From: Mesostigma viride
Taxonomy: Eukaryota > Streptophyta > Mesostigmatophyceae > Mesostigmatales > Mesostigmataceae
Direction of reading: 5' to 3'
Assembly: GCA_009746045.1 (NCBI GenBank)
Contig: RPFO01000104.1
Coordinates: 5,779,895 to 5,843,894 of the forward strand
DNA length: 64,000 nt
A model generated the notes under the pieces. It worked only from the letters and a program-made list of their open reading frames with translations, did no database searches and was not told where the DNA came from. The position numbers were made by a program, and so were the translations under genes. Shown piece after piece: positions 54,701 to 64,000 of this stretch. Within the stretch, counting starts at the first letter, position 1, and every line of letters begins with the position of its first letter.

Positions 54701-55281
54701 ACTACCTTGCCTGCATGGGGGGCCAACAGAATCAGAATTGGTATTTGTATTTGCACACTGTCCTCCTGACGGTGGTGCTCGCCATGATTCGGTCGGTTTT
54801 CCCCCACGCGAACATCCGGTCCGAGGATGCGGATGGCGCTGCCTTCTATTCCCCCAACCACCGGCCTGACATCGTGGTGCTGGACTTTGAGGGGGGTGGC
54901 CGGCATCTGCTTATTGACGTTTCGGTGGCGCGGCCCTTGGCTCTTAGCCACGTGGCTGGGGCCTCCCTCACGGCAGGTTACACGGCGGACCGGGCGGAGC
55001 GGGCCAAGCTCCTGGCCTACGGCGACGTCGGGCACCATCGTGTGGTGCCCTTTGTCCTGGAGGAGTTTGGGGCCATGGGGCCCCTGACCTCCGCCTTCTT
55101 CAAGGAGTGTTGCCGGCTCCGGGAGGATCGGCTGGACCTGGAGGGCCAGCGGGCCCCATGGTCGGCGCGGACCTGGACGTCATATTGGCGTCAGCGCTTG
55201 TCGGTGGCGCTGACTCGGGCCATGGCTGACATCATGCTCCGCCGTACGCGGGCTGATTTTGCGGTGCAGCAGGGCTATTAG
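51742..55281 (+). pseudogene. R2-like RT and restriction-like endonuclease polyprotein (one frameshift)
   Basis: N-terminal Pro-rich leader, then a C2H2-like finger ('CAGVFHNRNLLCQHLRAVH') and a second Cys/His finger ('CPEAHCQRVYSIHGRAQH'). The RT has motif A 'VVKVDCHNAFNSLSR', motif B 'GTQQGDPLGPLYFA' and motif C 'AYLDDIYLLG'. A CCHC knuckle 'CGSCGQPLDPTGTHYLAC' follows, then an RLE core 'RPDIVVLDFEGGGRHLLIDV' (PD...D). The order finger-RT-knuckle-RLE is the R2/NeSL plan, in which the RLE nicks a target and the RT primes from it. The frame changes by -1 at a run of eight C near 53113-53122, so the gene is two frames (to 53185, and from 53071). This may be a mutation, an assembly homopolymer error or programmed slippage. 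The 549-aa minus frame is antisense. Confidence 0.9.
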
Positions 55282-55417
55282 GTTCCTCCCGTTAGGCGTT
55301 TCCATTGGTCTTATCGTAGTATAGAGCTTTGACATGGCTCTGTATATAGGTTTATAGCTGGGCGTTTGCTTTGGTTTGAGTGATTTCACTCTGCTGTAAG
55401 TAATTATATTTTTAATA
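51742..55417 (+). mobile_element. R2-like non-LTR retrotransposon with RLE
   Basis: Bounded by the 15-bp duplication TATATATATGCGTTT (51727-51741 and 55418-55432). A single long coding region is followed by a ~135-bp 3' UTR ending TTTTTAA. It is probably slightly 5'-truncated, since no ATG lies close to the start. A 3'-UTR-only copy lies at 12463-12573 and a related subfamily fragment at 32659-33228. Confidence 0.9.
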
Positions 55418-55444
55418 TATATATATGCGTTTGCCCCGAACGTC

Positions 55445-56068
55445 ATGTTTAATGCAGGCTTTGTGGACTCTAAAGACGCCCACGATGTTGGGGCTTTTAT
55501 CAGCCTCTGGACATGTACAAACTGCGGTCAGCAGGTGAATGCCGGAACGAGTTCTGCGGCGGGGTGTGCGAAACAGACATCAAGCGCACGGCAGACATGG
55601 ATACCTCCGAGCGGTATGTTCCCTTATTCAAATCTACGGGCCAATTCACTCCTTGTTGAATCCCTGACCTTGTCACGGATGAATATGTTACCAGTTCCCC
55701 ATCTCCGGAGGTTCTCTTTTGGTCATCTTCTTATCTTACGGGAGGTGCGTCATGAATCGTATAGCGAGCTACGGTTTCATGGCGAGCCTTTTCTTCACAT
55801 CAGCGACGTACAGGTTACCTTAGAGGCTAGGGATGTCAAGGAACTCTTCACACGGATATTAGGGAGGGTGCATGACGGATTGCGGGCAAGATATTACGGG
55901 CTGGCTGGCAGCCTTGCAGCGCTATTGCCTCCGATCGATGGCAATGATTTGCAGGCAGGGCTATGGATCACAAAGCTGTTGCTTTGCTCTAGTTGTACAT
56001 GCTGCAATTTATTGGCATTGTGCTCACGGCAAGTAATGTTGCATGACATGGTTGACCACGAAGATTGA
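55445..56068 (+). CDS. Uncharacterised ORF inside the 12.96-kb element
   Basis: A 207-codon frame beginning 13 bp after the R2-like target duplication: MFNAGFVDSKD, then 'SLWTCTNCGQQVNAG' with one C-x2-C, later 'ELFTRILGRVHDGLRARYYG'. No family recognised. It could be an exon of the transposon's gene, whose DUF7869-like part lies at 58562. No TATA or splice site is decisive. Confidence 0.3.
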   Translation: MFNAGFVDSKDAHDVGAFISLWTCTNCGQQVNAGTSSAAGCAKQTSSARQTWIPPSGMFPYSNLRANSLLVESLTLSRMNMLPVPHLRRFSFGHLLILREVRHESYSELRFHGEPFLHISDVQVTLEARDVKELFTRILGRVHDGLRARYYGLAGSLAALLPPIDGNDLQAGLWITKLLLCSSCTCCNLLALCSRQVMLHDMVDHED

Positions 56069-57719
56069 TGGAAAACCTTGAAGCAATTGGTGGCTTTCTT
56101 GGATGCTCGATGGCTTCACATGCTTGTGAGTCCATAAAACCCACTGTATACGTGCCCACCATCTCTAAGCTGAAAGCATCTGCCTTCAACAAGCATCTTA
56201 AGACATGCATGCACATGAGAACTGTCATGGTTTGTGGAGAGGGTGGCATATTGCGTGAGAGTGGAGAGAGGACAGTGGCCGGGCTAGGCCAGCTACCTGT
56301 GCTGCCACACGGCCGGGCGGCAAACACTGATGCACAAGCTGCCTTACACGCCAGCACCCAAGCTGCCTTCACACCCCTGAATGATGAGCAGAGGGCATCC
56401 TGGACGGCCGCATCCATGCAGTTCATGCAGTTCAGGCTGTGCGTGCTGGCCAAGGGCACGGGTAAATGAGCCAATGGCGGGCTATTATTACGCACGTTGC
56501 AACCAGCGCCAATGAAGCAACCCAAGCCTGCCCTCCTGACAGGTATGTGTGTTTTGTTTTCTCATGTGGTGTGCACAACCAGCAATCCTTTATTTCCCTA
56601 TGATGCATGTTTGCGGAATTCTGGCAACCTGGCACATGGCCAAACTCCTCAATGTCAGGGGTGGGAGGGGTTGTTTGTCAAGTGGATAGACACACGCACA
56701 TGCTCAACACCTCTTGCTCCAATGCCACTGCCACTCACCCAGAAACTCAGGCACAACCACGCACGATCGCTAAGCTGCTAGCCAGAATCGCAGTCCTCAC
56801 CAAAGTGAGGGATGGGGCACCAGCTAGTTTGACAGTCTGGCTGAGGACGTGCAGGAGTTGAATGACATATCTGAAGCAAGTAGTCACGGATGGCTTGGAG
56901 AAACATGGTGAAGCATGCATGGGCATGCATCTCATGTTGACAAGGGCCAGAGCAAGAGCATGAGCACGATGCATGTGCCTATGTAGAGGCCATTGGGCTT
57001 GCACTATCTGTTGAAGACAACTGCGGTATTGTGGCCAAGCGGCTCACCGGGGATGTGCAGTGGCTTCTTCATGCTAGGTATGATGGCGGCCAAGTGCAGT
57101 CCTTTGGTGGCATATTTCAAGCCGGCAACCTCGAGGTAGCAACTGAGCAGTGTATGAGCTGTCTGGCTATGCACCACAGCGCTGGCTGAGGAGATCTAGT
57201 CCAACTTGGAAGCTGCGTTGCCAGCAACGTGGGCCCCTATAACAGAGACAGGGACATGGGGGCATCCATGGTGATGCAGAGGACCATGTGTGGCAACCTT
57301 GGTCAGGCGGGCCGGTTGCCAAGGGATGTGCTGCTACCAAATCAAGGCGCACAAAACACATCGCAACCATGCCGACGGCCGAGATGCCTGGCATCAGATT
57401 AGATTATTACATTGCCAAGCTGAGTTTGCGGCTACCGTGCGTGCTGTGGGTTTGAACTGATCATGCTAGCCAACGTGACAGTTGGCAGTTCTTATGTCTA
57501 ACAAGCCCCTACTTGAAAATTGCCTTAGCATGGCCGTATGCACATATATACAACCATGTCTAGCCACTGTTCATGTTCATATATCTTTGTCTGTGTGTCA
57601 CAAAAGTTGTGTTATATTATCTGTGCAAGGTCTGAACAGTTAGCAACACAGTTGGTGGGAGTTGGCCATACCGTTACTAAAGAACTTTGCATCCAAGGTT
57701 GAGTGATTAGCTGGAAACT
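56069..57719. other. Interior of the 12.96-kb element, no gene recognised
   Basis: Short frames on both strands (for example 56065-56469) without family motifs. Possibly introns or decayed exons of the element's gene. Confidence 0.4.
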
Positions 57720-58260
57720 CGCAGGTGTTGCATGGACCAGTGAACCCAATGACACTTGATGGACCTGAAGTTTTGTGCAATGTCTGAAATGACATGATGA
57801 TTAACATGGGCGCTTGTTTTCAGCCTCACCTGAGCACATCTTGCATGGGAACTGCAAGAAATGTGGCGGAAATGCAAAAAACGCACATTTTTTCTCACAT
57901 TTGCTAGCAAGCTGTCAATGAATGAAGTACAACAGACCTGGATTTTTGTGCAATGTCTACTATGATGATATTTAATATGCTTGCAAGTTTCCAGCCCCAA
58001 CTGAGCACATCTTGTATGAAAACTGTCATGAAATGTGTGAAAAAAACGCGAAAAACGTGCATTTTTGCTAGCATTTGGTGGCATTTTGTTACCAAATACA
58101 GTACGATGGACCTGATTTTTTGTGCCATGTCTACATTTATGATGTGTAACGTGATTGCAAATTTCCAGCCTCGACTGAACACATCTTCCATGGAAACTGC
58201 TATGAGATGTGGTGAAACGGTGCGTTTTTGCTAGCATTTGGTGGCAGTTTGTCACCAAAT
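57720..58260. repeat. ~175-bp imperfect tandem repeat, three copies
   Basis: Each copy has GACCTG-A-TTTTTGTG, then CAGCC-C-ACTGA-CACATCTT, ATGAAA, and TGCTAGCATTTGGTGGCA. The 183-aa minus-strand frame over it is a periodic artefact. Confidence 0.8.
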
Positions 58261-58561
58261 GAGGTCAGATGACCATGGGACATGGTGCACAGATGGTAGA
58301 CATGAGCATAAGCCTACATGCAAACAGCCAGGTCAGGAGCTCTTTATTTGCATATCAAATGGTATTTGTTTGTATTAAAATCTGGAAAGTTGCTAAAAAT
58401 AGACATGCCAAAAATAGACCAACCGATGTCGAAAAATTCTGGAAAGTCAAATTCCTTTTACTGGTGTCATGGACATGCTGCCTACCAATATCTAGCATGT
58501 TTGGACTCAATTTGCTCCTTGTAGGGCTTATAAGGGCATTTTTTGGCACTTTCATACCGTT

Positions 58562-59689
58562 GTGGGCTTGGGTAGCACTGCTGGACGGCGTGTTCGAGGA
58601 TCCCGTTCAATATCTGCCAGGATTGGGGAGGCCAAAGCGCTTTGTGAGCTATGGATTCGGCGTTGGTTACGCCCAGCAGTTGAGAAAGATCCTCGAGATG
58701 GCCGCAGCATTCTTGAGCAACCCTGCAAGAAGACTTTGTACTCGGAGTATGTTAGGGAGAGACAAGATTACAATGCACCTGTGGTTAGTATTTCGCTTTT
58801 CAGGACAATCTTCAAAGCAGTGGCGACAATCATGGAAGTCCATGTTGAGCGTTTTCGCACAAAGGTTATGGGTGAATGTTCCCGCTGTCGAAAGCTGAAG
58901 GATGCCATTTTGTTTTACCGGACCACTGACCGGGCCAGGTGGGAGGCCAGTAAGGAGAAGTTAGCTGATCACACTGATTTCTTTAATGGGGAGCGGATGG
59001 CTTATCTGCAGCGAAGGTTCGAAGGCGCCAAGCATTTTTTTGTTTCCATAGTCATGGATGGTTTGGCAAAGATGAAGACAGCGGTTCCAACGAGGGGGAG
59101 CGCCTCGAAAGAGTGGCTTAGCAGCCGCCAGCTTCATATACCGTACCAGTTAGTCTGCTCTATTTTGCACGGGGTGAGGACGTATTTTTGGGTCATCATG
59201 CCATGGGTAGCTAATTCTGAGGTTTCTGGTAATTCAGGGCGCGTCACGGCAACAGTGCTCACGCATCAGTTGTTGGAAGTGGTTGTTGAGCGTCCATGGG
59301 AGAAGTCCACTGATCCTGAGATTCGTGAGTTTGGCCTTGCCCCTAACCTCGTCCTTCAAGTGGATGGGGGTGGGGACAACATGAACAACGAGTTGTTGGG
59401 GTTCCTAGCTGTTCTCATTGTCCGCCGCCTCTTTGCTCGCATCAGGGTGTGCCGGCTTCCACCGGGACACACACACAATGATGCTGACCAAAGGTTTGGT
59501 TGGTTCATCCGGTGGTACAACGGCATCAAGAACCGTGTGTCAGATCTTCCACCGGTGCTGATGCTGACGTTTCAAGACGTGCTGCAGGGGCTGAAGCGTG
59601 CCTTTGCACAGCAGTGTGCAAGGGTGCATAACAATCAGTGCATGGCTGGTTATCGCGAGGTCATGTTTTGCCTGGCATGGTCCCTCTAA
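58562..59689 (+). CDS. DUF7869-like transposase candidate of the 12.96-kb element
   Basis: A 375-codon frame. A C-x2-C ('GECSRCRKLKDA') precedes 'HFFVSIVMDGLAKMKT', then 'LVCSILHGVRTYF', 'LVLQVDGGGDNMNNELLGF' and 'PPGHTHNDADQRFGWFIRWY'. This series (first Asp in a beta strand, D-x3-DN-x-NNE, GHT-x4-D-x2-F) matches the domain catalogued as DUF7869, which I recall as an RNase H-like, transposon-associated family; three acidic positions could form the active site. The true start is uncertain: upstream homologous sequence may lie in the other frame at 58269-58898, and a 5' exon may be missing. Its position between TIRs makes it the best candidate for the mobilising enzyme. Confidence 0.65.
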   Translation: MGLGSTAGRRVRGSRSISARIGEAKALCELWIRRWLRPAVEKDPRDGRSILEQPCKKTLYSEYVRERQDYNAPVVSISLFRTIFKAVATIMEVHVERFRTKVMGECSRCRKLKDAILFYRTTDRARWEASKEKLADHTDFFNGERMAYLQRRFEGAKHFFVSIVMDGLAKMKTAVPTRGSASKEWLSSRQLHIPYQLVCSILHGVRTYFWVIMPWVANSEVSGNSGRVTATVLTHQLLEVVVERPWEKSTDPEIREFGLAPNLVLQVDGGGDNMNNELLGFLAVLIVRRLFARIRVCRLPPGHTHNDADQRFGWFIRWYNGIKNRVSDLPPVLMLTFQDVLQGLKRAFAQQCARVHNNQCMAGYREVMFCLAWSL

Positions 59690-60012
59690 TGATGACTCTA
59701 TGTCATAAATGTCCCTCACTATAACGACTCAATGAGAATGTGTTATAATTTTTCATTTTAAGTTAGACATGTATGATGTCAATGAGGCACCCATGAATAT
59801 ACTTAGTTGTCTCTTTTATACAGTCACATGATGTGTTCCCACGTACCATGCTGAAATAAATTATGTGCATGCTTAAATATTGTCAAGGCAAGCAGCAATT
59901 AATAAACGCTTAGCTGCAATTTGTGAATGCTTACATGTGTATAGTTAGACAACTACAATGTCAATACAATTCTGCAAAGATGTGTCTTTACATGCAATAT
60001 GAGGCGCCATGG
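59690..60012. other. 3' flank of the DUF7869-like gene
   Basis: AT-rich; no gene seen. Confidence 0.5.
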
Positions 60013-60745
60013 TGGTGTCACGGTGTCACGGTGTCACGGTGTCACGGTGTCACGGTGTCACGGAGTCACGGTGTCCAGGTCATCTAGGGCAACCTTGTCA
60101 TTATCAAATAGACATATAATCCCCATTACTTAATCACTAAATGTGCAAAGATGTGTGTTTACATGCAATATGAGGCGCCATGGTGGTGTCACGGTGTCAC
60201 GGTGTCACGGTGTCACGGTGTCACGGTGTCACGGTGTCACGGTGTCACGTTGTCCAGGTCATCTAGGGCAACCTTGTCATCATCAAATAGACATATAATC
60301 CCCATTACTTAATCACTAAATGTGCAAAGATGTGTGTTTACATGCAATATGAGGCGCCATGGTGGTGTCACGGTGTCACGGTGTCACGGTGTCACGGTGT
60401 CACGGTGTCACGGAGTCACGGTGTCCAGGTCATCTAGGGCAACCTTGTCATTATCAAATAGACATATAATCCCCATTACTTAATCACTAAATGTGCAAAG
60501 ATGTGTGTTTACATGCAATATGAGGCGCCATGGTGGTGTCACGGTGTCACGGTGTCACGGTGTCACGGTGTCACGGTGTCACGGTGTCACGTTGTCCAGG
60601 TCATCTAGGGCAACCTTGTCATCATCAAATAGACATATAATCCCCATTACTTAATCACTAAATGTGCAAAGATGTGTGTTTACATGCAATATGAGGCGCC
60701 ATGGTGGTGTCACGGTGTCACGGTGTCACGGTGTCACGGTGTCAC
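60013..60745. repeat. Right subterminal arrays (GGTGTCAC)n in ~175-bp units
   Basis: Five units, each a GGTGTCAC octamer array followed by TTGTCCAGGTCATCTAGGGC and a spacer ending ATGAGGCGCCATGG. The orientation is opposite to the left arrays, so the ends mirror each other. One octamer variant (GGAGTCAC) recurs in alternate units. Confidence 0.95.
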
Positions 60746-60866
60746 AGGTCCTATGAACTTCCCCTTCCTCAAAGACTTTAGTTGAGATGTTAGATGCATA
60801 GAAATGCAACTTTGAAAAATGAAGTACAAATGGCGTGCTCTAGTACAAATCCATATTAGGCTAGGG

Positions 60867-61680
60867 CAGCCGGGGCTGGCTTGGCGGCAATGTCCTTCAC
60901 TGCCTGGGCGGTGAGGCCTGCTGTGTTCTGCAAGACCTCGATAGCGATTGCATTATCCTCAGTTGAGGCGCTGGTCGATGTCGCGGAGCTGGGCGGTGAT
61001 GGAGTCGGTGGAGACGGAGGGGGGGGGAGGTGGAGGCGAGGAGGGTGGCGGTGGCGGTGGGGATGGTGGGGAGCTCAGCAGCCAGCGTGCCGCCAAGTGC
61101 CGCCACATCTGCGGCAAGAGGGGTCACGTGCTGCTCGAAAGCTTCCTTGAGGAGGGTGCGGATGGTGGCTTCGGTGGGGAAGGTGGGGGGGGGCGGTTTG
61201 GGAGCCCAGATCTCGGATTCGGAGCGTCCAACAAGGGTCCGAGCAGAGGGCGAAGCGTTGAAGCTTGGGGCGAGGCATGCGGTGAATGATGGGGAGAGCC
61301 TCGGCGGGGTCGACAAGCTTGCCGTCACCAGGCCAGCGGCCACGGTTGTGGGACGTGAGGTACACGCACAGGGCTAGAAGCGAGGCGTGATTGCCGTAAT
61401 AAAAGTCTTCCATAATCCAACCGGGGCTGCGCTGCCAGAAGCCGGGGCTGTTGACGTCAAAGGAGCGCTCTTCCCAGGGCGGCTCAGCAGAGCGACTGCG
61501 CTTAGGTTCAGGCGATGCTGATGGCGAGGCGAGCCCGGGAGGCTGGGCGAGTACCAGTGCACTACTAGTGTCACCGTTGCCATCTGGGCCGGTGGGCGAA
61601 GCTGCAGCCGAAGCTGCAGGCGTATTTTCATTGCCGAGCGCAGCCGCCAGGCTGCGTTGCGTCGAGAGGCGTTTGCTCAT
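60867..61680 (-). pseudogene. D ORF1, N-terminal half
   Basis: Starts MSKRLSTQRSLAAALGNENT, followed by 'PKRSRSAEPPWEERSFDV', 'FWQRSPGWIMEDFYYGNHA', 'ALPIIHRMPRPKLQRFALC', then a Pro-rich hinge in shifted frames, up to the transposon border. A 5' UTR follows to about 61845 on the plus map. Confidence 0.7.
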
Positions 61681-61856
61681 CGTATATTGCGTAATAGCGT
61701 CGGAAAATTATATCAGCATGTGCGTCTTAGAAAGACGAAGCGATTGTGATATTCACAGCTGAATTCGGCGCTCAAACGTGAAAGTTATGAGCTCCGACAG
61801 CCATGGCTACCTCGTGGCTCGTGACTCGTGCCCTATATCACCAGCACTCCCTGCAT

Positions 61857-62532
61857 GGGCACTGCATATTGAAATAAAGCTAGGCATCATCTGGAGTGTG
61901 GCTCATCATAGGCACACATGTACATGACTAAAAAGGCTAGGCCTCAGCTGGTATAGTGCCTGTAGTAGGCGGGCATGTACAAGGCCACGGTCTAACTATT
62001 CTACTCTACTGCTGCTGTATTCCCCTAGGCTGGGGCTTCTGGGGTCGCTTGGGCCGCAGTTGTCGGGGGGGTCGCGTGCCAGGGCTTGTGGCCGACGTAG
62101 ATGGCCGCCCCCTTCCAGTACACCGGCTGGCCCGCCTTGGTCTGCCGGAGCTGGAGGTAGGTCGGCCATAGCTCCCGTCGCCGTTGTACGTTGCTGCGCC
62201 AGGGTCAAGTCGTCGTCCACGGTGAAGGGAGTGTTCTCGAGCCGCTTGCGGCGTCTGAGAAACGAAATTTTGTCCGCATGGGCTCTCAAAGATGAGAAGA
62301 AGCGGAGGCGCCCCTGCCTTACCCCGCGCGCGGGGGAGGCGGTGGGCGGTCAGCTTAATCTCACCAAGAAGGCCCATGCGTGCAAGGATTTTGCTCTCAA
62401 ACGCACGTGCAAGCTTCTAGGAATTCTAACCTTCCTCCATGTCGAAGTTCTTGAGTATGGCGTTGAGGCTGCGCTTGGCGAGCTCGGCCTCCTCGCGGAG
62501 GTCAAGCGTCTGCCGTTGGAGCTGGGCTGCAG
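61857..62532 (-). pseudogene. D ORF1 C-terminal half and 3' UTR start (outer D copy)
   Basis: Homologous to 47327-47863. The frame is broken by small insertions, including TAC-type additions near 62186. It begins (5'-truncated) near 62532. The 3' UTR is cut at ACTCCCTGCAT and continues at 32281. Confidence 0.75.
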
Positions 62533-63090
62533 ACACCAGATGATGCCTAGCTTTATTTAGTTAAATGCTGTGCCCATGCAGATCGAGAGCTACTCTTTGC
62601 TGAGAAGGCATGCCCTAGCCATTATTTAGCCATGCTGATCTTCCACCCCATGCCAGGCCTTTGAGCTCGGATACATCATGGTGGTGCAGGTGCACTTTGT
62701 GCACCCAGAGCTTGTGTAGATTACACCCTACCCTTGCAGGAAGTAGCTAGCCCAGAATGTATTCAAAGCCATATGCCCCTTCTCAGGGATATGTGCTACA
62801 TATACTCCTAACTAAGAAGATTGTCAAGGCGCACACGCCCGACCCTGTGGGCAAGCCCCCTCCCCCCAAGAGGAGGAGGCGTTTTGATGAGTAGTGTAGT
62901 TAGGATTTTCTATACTAGATAGCTTAGAGTTAGGATAGTTCGATTACGCGGCTTCCTCCACCCCACCCATCCATCATGGAATATGTGCTACATGATCTCC
63001 CAACGGAGGCATGTTATAATTTAATTTAATTTTTAAATACTCAGGACTAACGGAGTTATGTTCCAAATTAATTAATTAAATTAATTAATT
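62533..63090 (+). mobile_element. 3' end of the outermost D copy with a LINE C insertion
   Basis: Continues the plus-strand D copy interrupted at 31540. At about 62818 a LINE C 3' fragment (about 62822-63030, 'KAHTPDPVGKPPPPKRRRRF' equivalent and hairpin 62996-63009) splits the D hairpin. D resumes near 63041 with CTAACGGAGTTATGTTCC and a TTAA tail. Confidence 0.75.
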
Positions 63091-63607
63091 AGAAAAAATA
63101 ATAACATGAAAGTTACAAATCTCGTCTGCATCATGCCCCAACCATTAAGTCACTGGAGGGGGATATAATCCTCACCTGAGCTGCCCTCTACTGTAATGGC
63201 AGACGAGGCGAATATCAGGTGGATACACAGACTAGCTAGCAGCCATGGCACCACTAGCCCGCCATGCATACTGCACTAGGACGCTTTGATCCTCACCTGG
63301 GAGTCTCGATGATTCAAAGCATTATGGTTGATCACGGCAAATTCGGCATGCGACCTCACTCCAGATCTGTTCTTTCAAGTAGAAGTTCTTCGCAGATGTC
63401 TGCTGCTCAATGCATTCACGTAAGTGGAACCACTTTTGCACACCACCTCCAGTGCTAGTGCTGAGAGCTGGCTGGGCCAGCCAAGGTGTTTGCAAAGGCC
63501 ATGCAAGTTACGCTAGGAATTTCTTAGAGTCAGCTGCCAGACCATGACATGAATGGCCAAGTTTGCGGCGGTTATAGTGAGCAGTGGGTCAGGTTCATTG
63601 TGTCCAG
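63091..63607. other. No gene recognised
   Basis: Unique sequence; no convincing exon. Likely the 3' flank of the minus-strand gene to its right. Confidence 0.4.
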
Positions 63608-63841
63608 TTAGCTGTGCTTGTCTGCAATCTGGCACAACGACCTCAGCGCGGCCAAGTTCGTGACACCCTTTGGACCGCCCGCGCTGCCAGATGGGCGGCT
63701 GGACACGCCCCCGAATCCTGCCGCCGATGCCATGTTGCCCACGGTCGCGTTGGACAGCCCGCTGGAGCTCATGCTGGCGCTGCGGGTGACGCGCTTGTCC
63801 AGCAGGTAGAGCCGCTTGTGGTGCTCCGTGTCGTAGCCCAC
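63608..63841 (-). CDS. Terminal exon of an unrecognised gene
   Basis: A minus-strand 234-nt, phase-0 segment after a GCTGCCAG acceptor. It encodes VGYDTEHHKRLYLLDKRVT followed by a Ser/Gly/Ala-rich tail with 'MASAAGFGGVSSRPSG', and stops at TAA (63608-63610). GC-rich third positions and a clean acceptor suggest a real last exon. The family is not recognised; upstream exons lie beyond or near the window edge. Confidence 0.5.
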   Translation of the reverse strand: MGYDTEHHKRLYLLDKRVTRSASMSSSGLSNATVGNMASAAGFGGVSSRPSGSAGGPKGVTNLAALRSLCQIADKHS

Positions 63842-64000
63842 CTGGCAGCGTGCGGTGGTGCCATGTGTGTGCACGAGGCAGACGCACACGTGTATGGAAA
63901 AATGCATATGCGCGCACAAAATCATGATAGTACGCTGAAAAAGTAAACGGCACACGCTAAAGTACACGGCACACGCTGCATATCCGTTCTTGTACGTTTA
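63842..64000. other. Probable intron at the window edge
   Basis: GT- and CACA-rich sequence upstream of the terminal exon on the minus strand. No further exon seen. Confidence 0.4.

Larger units (their letters stand above)
47908..60866. mobile_element. 12,959-bp TIR transposon with DUF7869-like gene
   Basis: ~32-bp terminal inverted repeats (start CCCTAGCCTAATATGGATTT, one mismatch), flanked by the 3-bp duplication CAG (47905-47907 and 60867-60869). D copies at 12650-12700 show the uninterrupted target. Mirror-image (GTGACACC)n arrays sit inside each end. It carries a DUF7869-like candidate transposase (58562-59689) and has itself been hit by a piggyBac-like element, a hairpin element and an R2-like retrotransposon. 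Three-base duplications and subterminal arrays recall CACTA elements, but the ends are CCCTA, so the assignment is tentative. Confidence 0.9.
45927..61845 (-). mobile_element. D copy split by a SINE array and the 12.96-kb transposon
   Basis: Flanked by ACTCCCTGCAT (45916-45926 and 61846-61856). In minus order: 5' UTR (61845-61681), ORF1 N-terminal half (61680-60867), [12.96-kb element], ORF1 C-terminal half (47907-47327), 3' UTR, [SINE array 46267-47215], 3' UTR, hairpin (45953-45966) and TTAA tail. Confidence 0.85.
31541..62532 (-). mobile_element. Outer minus-strand D copy, split by later insertions
   Basis: Flanked by ACACCAGATGA (31530-31540 and 62533-62543), so it entered a plus-strand D 3' UTR. 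Its own sequence survives at 61857-62532 (ORF1 C-terminal half and start of the 3' UTR) and 31541-32281 (the rest of the 3' UTR, hairpin and TTAA tail). Everything between is later insertions: a LINE C fragment, the LINE C cluster and another D copy. Confidence 0.75.

Noticed and set aside
57707-58258. 183-aa minus-strand Cys/His-rich protein
   Set aside because: Its periodicity follows the ~175-bp DNA repeat; the Cys/His spacing is not a zinc-finger pattern.
58269-58898. 209-aa hydrophobic protein upstream of the DUF7869-like gene
   Set aside because: It overlaps the DUF7869-like frame in another frame with no motif; at most part of an upstream exon.
60013-60745. Telomere- or centromere-like satellite, or CRISPR array
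   Set aside because: Octamer blocks with near-identical spacers, mirrored at the other transposon end. The spacers are not unique, so it is not CRISPR, and the unit is not a known telomere repeat.

Overview
This is eukaryotic nuclear DNA, most likely from a unicellular alga or another protist; I cannot place the lineage. The evidence is isolated exons with GT-AG junctions, many non-LTR retrotransposon remnants, TIR-bearing DNA transposons, a tRNA-like SINE candidate and long micro- and minisatellites. No prokaryotic operons, rRNA genes or CRISPR arrays were seen.

Layout. 1-9 kb: minisatellites, one exon of a BRE1/HUB-like histone H2B ubiquitin ligase (minus, 3379-3543), and the best intact gene, a type II membrane protein with a GT8-like glycosyltransferase domain (5448-7412). 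9-24 kb: two adjacent minus-strand copies of one LINE (called LINE B here) with reverse transcriptase and zf-RVT-like parts. The first is broken by an ORF1-only retroelement (element D), a LINE C fragment and an unidentified block. The second holds a 1.38-kb hAT-like element with a perfect 8-bp target duplication. 24-29.9 kb: host-like sequence with a RING-CH gene model and a Ser/Pro-rich gene with a GATA-like motif.

29.9-63.1 kb reads as one nested stack. A plus-strand D copy is split by a minus-strand D copy (31541-62532). That copy is split by a LINE C cluster (32282-45915) and by another D copy (45927-61845), both inserted at the same 11-bp target. Inside these lie an 8.55-kb TIR element carrying two divergent genes of unknown function (34410-42956) and a 12.96-kb TIR element carrying a DUF7869-like transposase candidate and mirror-image subterminal arrays (47908-60866). 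There are also two TTAA-flanked piggyBac-like elements, an R2-like retrotransposon with a restriction-like endonuclease (51742-55417), and SINE-like units. Most borders were fixed by target duplications and by comparison with uninterrupted paralogous copies inside the window. The right edge holds a terminal exon of an unrecognised minus-strand gene (63608-63841).

How the parts may work together. D elements encode only an L1 ORF1-like RNA-binding protein. They end in a small hairpin, plus short AT-rich repeats, that is also found at the 3' end of LINE C and shows a compensatory base pair. This suggests D is copied by the LINE C reverse transcriptase. Comparison of repeat copies also shows a recurrent class of 2-6 bp insertions that create tiny palindromes (W, inverted W, W), which account for part of the frameshifting of the retroelement genes.
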